Source of the DNA: JARRNJ01 sp037385045
GTDB taxonomy: Bacteria; Pseudomonadota; Gammaproteobacteria; JASBUN01
NCBI GenBank assembly: GCA_037385045.1
Contig: JARRNJ010000116.1
Location: 1 to 8,330, forward strand
Direction: 5' to 3'
Length of the DNA stretch: 8,330 bases
Part shown: positions 1-5,492 of the stretch, in pieces
Layout of the letters: the number at the start of each line of letters is the position of its first letter
Position numbering within the stretch: the first letter of the stretch is position 1
The notes under the pieces: generated by a model
Database searches by the model: none
What the model saw: the letters and a program-made list of their open reading frames with translations, nothing else
Told to the model about the DNA's origin: nothing
Made by a program: the position numbers and the translations under genes

Positions 1-524
1 CAATAGTTGTCGATGTGGGACACGAAACCGGGAGCCAGCACCAGATTGACGGGCCCGGCGCCGAACACCTGGTAGGCGACGTGGATATCGCCGCTCTTGG
101 CGTAGCGGGTCTCGGGATGGGCGTCGGGTCCCGGAGTCAGACGACCTGCGGCGCCGCCCGCGGCTCCGTTGCCGGCGCCGGGCGGCGCTTCCCCCGCCTG
201 CGCGGCGCCATCCCCGGAACCGGTGACGTCGCCGATGAAACGGAACCCGCGGCCGTGGATGGTGCGGATGTATCGTTGCCGCGACCCGTTGTCGCCGAGC
301 AGCTGGCGCACCGACTTGATGCGGCTGCTGAGGGCGGCGTCGGAAACGACACGCCCTTTCCAGATCCGGTCGAGCAGATCCTGCCGGGTGACCACCTTGT
401 TGCGGTTTTCCAGCAGCGCGATGAGCACATCGAGGACCTGCGGCTCGACCGCCAGGCGCCGGCCGCGCTGACGGATTTCGAACGCGACGGTATCGACCTG
501 AAAATCGTCAAACCAGTAGACCAT
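1..524 (-). CDS. Winged-helix DNA-binding domain fused to alpha/beta-hydrolase-like domain (partial, C-terminus off window)
   Basis: The 174 visible residues begin with an OmpR/PhoB-type winged-helix domain (about residues 3-100). It has the usual layout: beta-strand start (YWFDDFQVD), EPQVLDVLIALLENRNKVVT, then the recognition helix region SDAALSSRIKSVRQLLGDNG and the wing IRTIHGRGFRFIGDV. A low-complexity Gly/Ala/Pro linker follows (about 101-137). Next comes ETRYAKSGDIHVAYQVFGAGPVNLVLAPGF (about 138-167), the typical opening of an alpha/beta-hydrolase domain that in this family is often joined to a winged helix or to a class III adenylate cyclase. No receiver domain precedes the winged helix, so this is not a classic response regulator. 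The ATG at 524 is chosen because family homology starts directly after it; an in-frame GTG lies 15 bases upstream and no strong ribosome site is visible. The cellular role is unknown. The part beyond the window would tell whether a cyclase or TPR domain follows. Confidence 0.85.
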   Translation of the reverse strand, partial: MVYWFDDFQVDTVAFEIRQRGRRLAVEPQVLDVLIALLENRNKVVTRQDLLDRIWKGRVVSDAALSSRIKSVRQLLGDNGSRQRYIRTIHGRGFRFIGDVTGSGDGAAQAGEAPPGAGNGAAGGAAGRLTPGPDAHPETRYAKSGDIHVAYQVFGAGPVNLVLAPGFVSHIDNY

Positions 525-982
525 GCGAAACGCAGCCACCCAGCCGGCCTGGTCCAGGATACATGAGCGACAATGACGGGCTCTTCCGCCGGCCTTCTGC
601 TGGCACCGGTCGACGCTGCGGCGCGCCTTGGCGTACCGCCATGCGCTCCCCTGCAGGGCGCCGCGAAATGCCTGCCAACCCCACTAGCAGAGAGTATAGA
701 AACAACCGGGCGCTTTTTCTGAGGCAGCCGCCGCGGGCCGTCCCGGCCTGGCGCGGGTCGTGGGCAGACAGCCTTCCGTCGGGAGTGCGCCAGCCCGGGG
801 GAAACCCTACGCCAAGGGCGGGCTTGCGTCGGCACTGCCGGCCGCGCGTACTCGCCACCGGCTGGATGGGCCCGGTACGCGGCGGCGCCTGTCCGCCACG
901 CGGGCCCGGGGCGTCGCAACGCCAATACCAGCGTGTGCGCCGGGCTCAATCGGCGATGCCGGCGTTGACCCGAGACAGCCGG
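525..982. other. Intergenic region without a convincing gene
   Basis: About 460 bp lie between the end of the ABC ATPase gene and the start of the winged-helix gene, both on the minus strand. Open frames here show no recognisable protein and look like GC-rich random frames. An AT-richer dip at about 690-725 contains a minus-strand TATACT hexamer (693-698) that could be a -10 box for the winged-helix gene, but no good -35 box sits 16-18 bp upstream of it. A small inverted repeat of GGCGT/ACGCC type is at about 909-922. No clear rho-independent terminator for the ABC operon was found. Confidence 0.5.
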
Positions 983-1777
983 TCACTGGCCGCGCGGCGC
1001 CGGCACGCACACGTGCAACGGTTGTCCCGCCCGCCTGCCGCCGGCCAGCTCGATGATCTCCACGTCGACGTCATAGAGCTGTTTCAGGTTGCCCGGGGTG
1101 ATCACCTGCGCCGCCGGCCCGTGTTGCACCAGCCGCCCGTGATACAGCAGTGCCACGTCGGTTGCGCACTGAAACGCGTGATCCGGGTCGTGGGAGGCAA
1201 AGATCACCGCCATGTCCTGGCTGGCGAGTTGCCGCACCTTGGCGAGCACCATGGCCTGGTTGCCGAAGTCGAGGCTGGCGGTCGGTTCGTCCATGACCAG
1301 TATCGCAGGTTCCTGGGCCAGGGCGCGCGCGATCAACGTCAACTGACGTTCGCCGCCGCTGATCTCCGTATACGCGACATCGCGCAAATGCTCGATGTTG
1401 AGCGTAGCCAGAGCCCGATCGGCGACGGCGACGTCATGGTGCGACGGCGATGCGAACAGCCCGATATGAGCGGTACGGCCCATCAGCACCGTTTCCAGCA
1501 CGGTGAAGGGGAAATGGCTGCTTTGCGCCTGGGGTACATAGCCCATGCGGCGCGCGATCTGCGCGCGCGACCAGTGGCTGATGTCGGCACCGTCGATTTC
1601 GATCCGCCCGGCCTGCGGTTCGAGCAGGCCGAGGATGGTTTTGAACAGGGTGGTTTTGCCGCTGCCGTTGGGGCCGAGCAGGCACAGCACCCCGCCGGGC
1701 TGCAGGGAAAAGCTGACGCCGCTGCCCACCGGCTTGCCGGTGTAGCCGAATGCCAGGTCCGTCACGCGCAGGGTCAT
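983..1777 (-). CDS. ABC transporter ATPase, iron-chelate/cobalamin (FecE/BtuD) type
   Basis: This 264-residue protein powers an importer by ATP hydrolysis at the cytoplasmic face of the membrane. All ABC motifs are visible: Walker A GPNGSGKT (35-42), Q-loop Gln83 in YVPQAQ, signature ISGGER (139-144), Walker B ILVMDE (159-164), D-loop SLD (168-170) and H-loop His196 in ASHDPDHA. The length and the YVPQ-type Q-loop fit the FepC/BtuD/HmuV subfamily. Its ATG shares one base with the TGA of the permease gene (TGATG at 1779-1775), so the two are probably translationally coupled. It is the last gene of the three-gene transporter operon. The open frame continues upstream into the permease gene, but homology begins at MTLRVTDLAFGY, which fixes the start at 1777. 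The family is certain; the substrate is not. Confidence 0.93.
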   Translation of the reverse strand: MTLRVTDLAFGYTGKPVGSGVSFSLQPGGVLCLLGPNGSGKTTLFKTILGLLEPQAGRIEIDGADISHWSRAQIARRMGYVPQAQSSHFPFTVLETVLMGRTAHIGLFASPSHHDVAVADRALATLNIEHLRDVAYTEISGGERQLTLIARALAQEPAILVMDEPTASLDFGNQAMVLAKVRQLASQDMAVIFASHDPDHAFQCATDVALLYHGRLVQHGPAAQVITPGNLKQLYDVDVEIIELAGGRRAGQPLHVCVPAPRGQ

Positions 1778-2841
1778 CACCAACTCCGGCGCGCCCGCGC
1801 CAGCAGCCAGAGGAAAAACGGCGCGCCGATGAACGCCGTGAGTACACCGAGCGGAATCTCGGCGTGGCTGGCGCTGCGTGCGATGTCGTCCACCACCAGC
1901 AGGTAACCGGCGCCGAGCAGCATGGAGGTCGGCAGCAGGCGGGAGAAATTCGGCCCCACCAGCAGCCGGGCGATGTGGGGAATCACCAGCCCGACCCAGC
2001 CGATGACGCCGCTGATGGACACCACCGCCGCAGTCATCAACGTGGCGCAGGTGATGAAAACCACCCGCATGCGCCCGGCGTGCACGCCGAGGCTGCGTGC
2101 CTCCTCGTCGCCAAGGGACATCACGTTGACGCGCCAGCGCAGCAGATAAAGGGGAACCAGACCGAGGATCACCAGCGGCGCGGTGGTGCGCACGTCGGTA
2201 CTGGTGACCGAGGACAGGCTGCCGAGCAGCCAGAAGGTGATGGCCGGCAGTTGGTCGTAGGGATCGGCCAGGTATTTCAACAGCGAAATGCACGCGCCGG
2301 CGAGGCTGCCCATAACCACTCCGGCGAGCACCAGCACCAGGACCGGGTCATGCCCGCGCACCAGGCGGCTGAGCAGGTAGACGGTGAACACCGCGCCCAG
2401 GCCGAACGCGAACGCCAACGTTTGAATGGCCAGCACCGGCAACGACAGGAAAATCCCGAGCACGGCACCGAGGCCGGCGCCGGCGGACACGCCAAGGATA
2501 TCGGGCGACACCAGCGGGTTGCGGAACAAGCCCTGATAGGTTGCGCCCGCCGAGGCCAGCGCCGCGCCGACCAGCGTCGCCGCCAGCACCCGCGGCAGCC
2601 GGATCTGAAACACCACGGTGTCGAGGATCGCCGGGAGCTGATGGGCCGCGCCGCCGAGCCGAGCCTGCAACAGGCTTGCCAGCTGCGCGCCCGACACCGG
2701 GTACTGCCCGATGAGCAGGGAGGCGAACACGAGGACCAGCAGCGCCAGTGCCGGCAGGCCGATACCCAGGGCGAAACCGTGGCGCCGGCGCCCGTGCCGC
2801 GTGGCCGTCCGCACTGTCGCGTCAGCGCTGGTCCGTGCCAC
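1777..2841 (-). CDS. ABC transporter permease, FecCD/BtuC family
   Basis: This 354-residue integral membrane protein is the channel subunit of a metal-chelate or corrinoid importer and would act as a homodimer. Hydrophobic segments run through most of the chain, the first at about 23-45. Family signatures are RLPRVLAATLVGAALASAGA (81-100) followed by YQGLFRNPLVSPDILGVSAGA, and the cytoplasmic coupling region MSLGDEEARSLGVHAG (241-256). GWVGLVIPHIARLLVGPN (281-298) and EIPLGVLTAFIGAPFF (328-343) complete the set. The start is taken as GTG at 2841: GGAG lies 7 bases upstream, and the 20-base overlap with the end of the binding-protein gene is typical of coupled genes. A GTG at 2814 is an alternative. 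Its stop overlaps the ATPase start. A fusion or second permease is not seen, so one permease gene must supply both halves of the channel. Confidence 0.92.
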   Translation of the reverse strand: MARTSADATVRTATRHGRRRHGFALGIGLPALALLVLVFASLLIGQYPVSGAQLASLLQARLGGAAHQLPAILDTVVFQIRLPRVLAATLVGAALASAGATYQGLFRNPLVSPDILGVSAGAGLGAVLGIFLSLPVLAIQTLAFAFGLGAVFTVYLLSRLVRGHDPVLVLVLAGVVMGSLAGACISLLKYLADPYDQLPAITFWLLGSLSSVTSTDVRTTAPLVILGLVPLYLLRWRVNVMSLGDEEARSLGVHAGRMRVVFITCATLMTAAVVSISGVIGWVGLVIPHIARLLVGPNFSRLLPTSMLLGAGYLLVVDDIARSASHAEIPLGVLTAFIGAPFFLWLLARARRSW

Positions 2842-3973
2842 CCGCGTTCTCCAGCAGCTGGTGCAGTTGTCGATTATCCAGCTCGACGTGGTAAAACATC
2901 GAATAAAACTCCCGCGTGGCCTGCCGCAGGTTTTGTGGCGCGCGTCGGGGGTAAAGCACCGCGAGCAGCCACTTCACGCCCATCAGCCGGTTCACCGAAG
3001 GCGGGCGGTCGAACCAGCCGAACGGCAAATCCGGCGCCAGGTAGACGCGATGATCGCGCACCGCGCGCACCCCGCGCCACAGCGGATCACTGTGGACGCG
3101 ACGGAAAAAATGCGGGTTCAGCGTCACGATGACCCCGGGGTCCCAGGCCAGCACCTGCTCCATGGATACCTCCCGCAACCCGCCTTTCCCGGCCGCCGCC
3201 GCGACGTTGCCCGCCCCGACGACACCGAGCAGTTCCACGTTGATGGAGCCTCCCAAACCGGTCACCAAGCCGTCCGGGCCGCGGCCGTAGTAGACCCCCG
3301 GGCCGCCGCCGGCCGGGAGTTGCGCGCGCACCCGCACCACGTCGCGCAGGGTGTGCTCGGCGTAGTCGGCAAGCCGCTCGGCCCGGGCGCTGGCGCCGAG
3401 CATCTTTCCCAGCAGCCGGTAGGCCTTGGGGATGGTGTCGAACGAGCCATCGATGAGCACATAGGGAATCCCGGTCTGCGCCTGGACGCGGTTGGCCAGC
3501 GACACGTAGGTGGGCGCCACCGAGCCGTAGTCCACGATCACGTCGGGGCGGCGGCGCAGCACTGTTTCCAGGTTGGCGGTGTTGCCGCGGCCCGAAAGCC
3601 GGCCGAGCACCGGCAGATTGCGCTCGTCGGGGGCAACGTATTGGCGCGCCGCCGCAGGGAGAGGCCGCGTCCAGCCCAGCAGTTTGTCCGGAGCCAGGGT
3701 ATAGAGCAGGATTGCGGCCGGCGGTCCGGCGGCAAACACTCGATGCACCGTGCGCGGCAACATCACATGGCGCCCGGCCGAATCGACGAACTCGCGGGTC
3801 TGAGGCCGGTCGGTCGTCGGGCCGCCCGGTGCTGCACCGGCGGCACGGGCCGCGCAAACCGAGCTTGCACAGATCAACGCCGCCAGCGCGAGGCCGCGGC
3901 CCACCGCTGTGGAAAATTGCTGCGGTGGCGGCGGGTGGGGCATAGGGACGCGGGTGGTATGCAGCGGCGGCAT
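2822..3973 (-). CDS. Periplasmic substrate-binding protein of a FecB/BtuF-type ABC importer
   Basis: This protein of 383 residues (from the chosen start) delivers the ligand to the permease in the periplasm. The N-terminus holds a signal peptide with hydrophobic core LALAALICASSVC and a likely signal peptidase I site after ARA (about residue 44). The cysteines are not in a good lipobox, so it is probably soluble. The mature part opens with EFVDSAGRHVMLPRTVHRVF. It has the long inter-lobe helix after LIDGSFDTIPKAYR (about 173-210) and the subgroup motifs YYGRGPDGL (228-236), GSINVELLG (242-250), EQVLAWDPGVIVT (272-284) and GWFDRPPSVNRLMG (319-332). I recognise this subgroup as 'iron ABC transporter substrate-binding'; homologous systems carry siderophores, haem, cobalamin or molybdate. 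The ATG at 3973 is preferred because GGGG lies 5 bases upstream. In-frame alternatives are at 4093 (adds an unconserved Pro/Ala-rich stretch) and 3943. Confidence 0.88.
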   Translation of the reverse strand: MPPLHTTRVPMPHPPPPQQFSTAVGRGLALAALICASSVCAARAAGAAPGGPTTDRPQTREFVDSAGRHVMLPRTVHRVFAAGPPAAILLYTLAPDKLLGWTRPLPAAARQYVAPDERNLPVLGRLSGRGNTANLETVLRRRPDVIVDYGSVAPTYVSLANRVQAQTGIPYVLIDGSFDTIPKAYRLLGKMLGASARAERLADYAEHTLRDVVRVRAQLPAGGGPGVYYGRGPDGLVTGLGGSINVELLGVVGAGNVAAAAGKGGLREVSMEQVLAWDPGVIVTLNPHFFRRVHSDPLWRGVRAVRDHRVYLAPDLPFGWFDRPPSVNRLMGVKWLLAVLYPRRAPQNLRQATREFYSMFYHVELDNRQLHQLLENAGGTDQR

Positions 3974-3982
3974 GGGAACCCC

Positions 3983-3988
3983 ATTATA
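3983..3988 (-). promoter_or_regulatory. Perfect TATAAT hexamer just upstream of the binding-protein start
   Basis: The minus strand reads TATAAT here, 9 bases before the ATG at 3973. No -35-like hexamer lies at the right distance (the 17-bp position reads ATGGAG). If used, transcripts would start at or near the start codon. It may be chance, or part of the ribosome-site region, which it abuts. Confidence 0.25.
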
Positions 3989-4032
3989 GCGGTCTCGGCG
4001 GTTCGCTCCATGTGCGCCAGGCGCCGGCGCGA

Positions 4033-4047
4033 CCACCGGCCCGGTGG
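4033..4047 (-). other. Short perfect hairpin in the ABC operon leader
   Basis: CCACCG and CGGTGG form a 6-bp stem around a 3-base loop, within very GC-rich flanks that can extend the pairing. It falls inside the roughly 170-base leader predicted between the upstream promoter and the binding-protein start. No T-run follows on either strand, so it is not a standard terminator. It could shape leader structure or be incidental. Confidence 0.3.
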
Positions 4048-4152
4048 CGGCGCGGCGCGCTGATGGCTGCCCAGGCGGTATGAGTGAGCCCATTTGGCGG
4101 TGCCAGGCCCCATGGAGCGCATCGATAAAAGGCGCCTATTATTTTAATGCTC

Positions 4153-4181
4153 ACTATATTTTCCTGGCCTCCTCTCTTCAA
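4153..4181 (-). promoter_or_regulatory. Predicted sigma70-type promoter of the ABC importer operon
   Basis: On the minus strand, TTGAAG (4181-4176) and TATAGT (4158-4153) are separated by exactly 17 bp. They lie in a locally AT-rich stretch of an otherwise GC-rich region. Transcription would start near 4146 and give a leader of about 170 bases before the ATG at 3973. The A/T-rich stretch at and just after the -10 box could hold a metal-regulator site, but I cannot match a Fur box convincingly. Confidence 0.55.
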
Positions 4182-4194
4182 CCTGCCTGCACCC

Positions 4195-4226
4195 GGAACG
4201 CGCCTGTTCGGCGCCTTGCCCGTTCC
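4195..4226. repeat. Nested inverted repeat upstream of the ABC promoter
   Basis: GGAACG (4195-4200) pairs with CGTTCC (4221-4226). Inside, GCGCC (4200-4204) can pair with GGCGC (4210-4214). The element sits about 15 bp upstream of the predicted minus-strand -35 box. No T-run follows on either side, so a terminator is unlikely. It could be an upstream regulatory site or chance in GC-rich DNA. Confidence 0.3.
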
Positions 4227-4380
4227 CTGAACTCCAGGCAATCGGCGATGATCGGCGTCGAACGGCAGGCAACCGCCGTCAAATTGCCGGACGTTACTGC
4301 GACCCGCCCCATCCCGGCTCCGCGCCCCGGTACCGCGCCAGCTGTGCAACGCCACCAGGTTGTTCACACAATGGCCGTAA

Positions 4381-4525
4381 GCACGGTGGATGCGCTGCGC
4401 TTATCCACCCTACGGTAATCCGCGGGTCTGAAAGGCGTACGGTGGATGGGCTGCGGTTGTCCAGCCTGCGGTGATTCCCGGGGCTGAAAAACGTAGGGTG
4501 GATAAGCGCAGCGCATCCACCACGC
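4381..4525. repeat. Array of three REP-like palindromic repeats (56-bp period)
   Basis: Three related 34-bp palindromic cores lie at 4381-4414, 4437-4470 and 4492-4525. Each has GGTGGAT-type and ATCCACC-type arms around a GCGC-rich centre. Copy 1 and the reverse complement of copy 3 agree at about 32 of 34 positions; copy 2 matches copy 1 at about 28 of 34. The 22-bp spacers (4415-4436 and 4471-4492) also resemble each other (16 of 22 identical), so the array is a 56-bp tandem repeat whose third unit is cut short. The core resembles the dispersed intergenic REP family with a GTAGGGTGGAT-type start known from gammaproteobacteria and linked to RAYT (TnpA_REP) transposases. No transposase gene lies in this window. 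Such elements can form mRNA hairpins, or bind nucleoid proteins. Confidence 0.8.
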
Positions 4526-4732
4526 AGCAACACGACCGGCGTCGCCGCCCGCTTGGTGCATTTGGCGCCCTGTACCGCAACTCCACTGCGCCCATAGGGC
4601 CGCCAACTCGATGCCAAACCCCGACTCCCGGGACCGCTCACACTTGCCCGCGGCCGTTGAATCGCCCCGTGAACAATCTCCTGAGAAGTTACCGCCGTCG
4701 TTGAGATCAAAAAAATGAACAAAAACGGTAAG

Positions 4733-4761
4733 TTGTAGTATTTGCGGAAAAATGTTATTGT
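4733..4761 (+). promoter_or_regulatory. Candidate promoter of the marR-type gene
   Basis: TTGTAG (4733-4738) and TATTGT (4756-4761) are spaced by 17 bp within the most AT-rich stretch of the window (about 4700-4772). Both hexamers are imperfect, but the spacing and base composition support a promoter. Its start site would be about 60 bases upstream of the ATG at 4829. Confidence 0.45.
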
Positions 4762-4770
4762 GCAAAACTA
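4736..4770. promoter_or_regulatory. Imperfect inverted repeat over the marR promoter, possible operator
   Basis: TAGTATTTGC (4736-4745) and GCAAAACTA (4762-4770) are inverted copies apart from one inserted base. They flank the candidate -10 box. MarR-family regulators commonly bind inverted repeats in their own promoters, so autoregulation is plausible. The arms are unusually far apart (16 bp) for a single MarR dimer site. Confidence 0.3.
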
Positions 4771-4828
4771 ATTGGCCCGGAGCGTGCGCGCATGCCGGGT
4801 CGCCCACGACCAGTCGAGGTGCCTTGTT

Positions 4829-5293
4829 ATGCATACCCCGGATTCTCACGGTGGCGGGCTGTCTGGGGATGGCCAGGCAACCGACGCCGCCGAGGCAACA
4901 GGCCGCGACGCGCATGTGCGTTCGGTGGTGAAGGGATTCCGGGTGGTGTTTCGCACCATTCAGGAGCATTCGCGCTGGGTCGAGCGGCAATGCGGCGTGA
5001 GTGCTGCGCAACTGTGGGCGATGTGGGAGCTTCAGGCCGCACCCGGCATGCGCGTGTCCGAGCTTTCGAGTGCCATGTCGATCCATCAGTCGACCGCCAG
5101 CAATCTGCTGGACAAGCTGGAGCGCAAGCGCCTGCTGCGGCGCGAACGCCGGGGGCCGGACCACCGGGTGGTGCAGCTGTACCTGACCGACGCGGGGGTT
5201 GAGTTGGTGCGCAGCGCCCCTATCTCGGCCCTGGCGGCCCTGATGCACGTCGACAACCCAAAGGCTGCGCTCGAGCCTCTGTCCGGCGACTGA
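4829..5293 (+). CDS. MarR-family winged-helix transcriptional regulator
   Basis: This 154-residue protein is a predicted dimeric DNA-binding repressor or activator. After a flexible N-terminus (about 1-28), helix 1 is HVRSVVKGFRVVFRTIQEHS. The winged helix spans about 57-121: VSAAQLWAMWEL, then VSELSSAMSIHQSTASNLLDKLERKRLL (recognition helix around STASNLLDKLE) and the wing RERRGPDHRVVQLYLT. The DxR motif of the wing (Asp111-His-Arg113) is conserved. The C-terminus after residue 128 is shorter than usual for MarR proteins and lacks a clear final dimerisation helix. The ATG at 4829 is supported by AGGTG 7 bases upstream; an upstream TTG at 4772 in frame has no such support. It precedes the KamA-like gene on the same strand by about 200 bp. 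The effector and targets are unknown; MarR-type regulators (EctR) are known to control osmolyte genes in some methylotrophs. Confidence 0.9.
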   Translation: MHTPDSHGGGLSGDGQATDAAEATGRDAHVRSVVKGFRVVFRTIQEHSRWVERQCGVSAAQLWAMWELQAAPGMRVSELSSAMSIHQSTASNLLDKLERKRLLRRERRGPDHRVVQLYLTDAGVELVRSAPISALAALMHVDNPKAALEPLSGD

Positions 5294-5379
5294 CCGGGCG
5301 GCGGCACAGCAGTCACGAGACCATAAAGAGACTTCATCGGAGTACAGGCAACCGCGGCCGTCGTGGCGGCGGCAGACCC

Positions 5380-5413
5380 GGGCGACGCAACCCGGTATCG
5401 ATACCGGTCGCCC
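5380..5413. promoter_or_regulatory. Perfect 16-bp palindrome within a larger stem, between marR and the KamA-like gene
   Basis: CCGGTATCGATACCGG (5392-5407) is its own reverse complement. It is flanked by GGGCGA (5380-5385) and TCGCCC (5408-5413), which can pair to close an outer stem with a 6-base bulge on the left. A TTTT run follows only 8 bases later (5420-5423), so a weak terminator or attenuator for marR is possible. A protein-binding operator is the other option. The palindrome is too symmetric to be likely by chance. Confidence 0.5.
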
Positions 5414-5492
5414 TGAGCATTTTGACCGTGGCCATCGGCGTCATCTGCGCCGCCCGGTCGTGCGACAGACTCTGACCAGGGGAGTGCCGAAC

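Noticed and set aside
563..1906. Long plus-strand open frame opposite the ABC ATPase gene
   Set aside because: Rich in Arg, Gln, His and Ala with no recognisable domain. It is the antisense shadow of the ATPase gene, which has every family motif.
1750..4063. Long plus-strand open frames opposite the permease and binding-protein genes
   Set aside because: Their composition (long Gln/Arg/His/Gly runs) is typical of GC-rich antisense frames, and the minus-strand genes are clear family members.
3974..4150. Cobalamin riboswitch in the ABC operon leader
   Set aside because: I could not find the conserved B12-box sequence or the expected core segments. A covariance search would be needed to exclude it fully.
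4381..4525. CRISPR array
   Set aside because: There are only three palindromic units, the spacers resemble each other, and no cas gene is visible. The REP-like explanation fits better.
4364..5248. Minus-strand open frame of 294 codons across the repeats and the marR gene
   Set aside because: It crosses the REP-like array and is antisense to a clear MarR gene; no domain is recognisable.
5422..5450. Promoter for the KamA-like gene starting from TTGACC at 5422-5427
   Set aside because: The -35-like hexamer is good, but positions 15-18 bases downstream are GC-rich and contain no -10-like hexamer.
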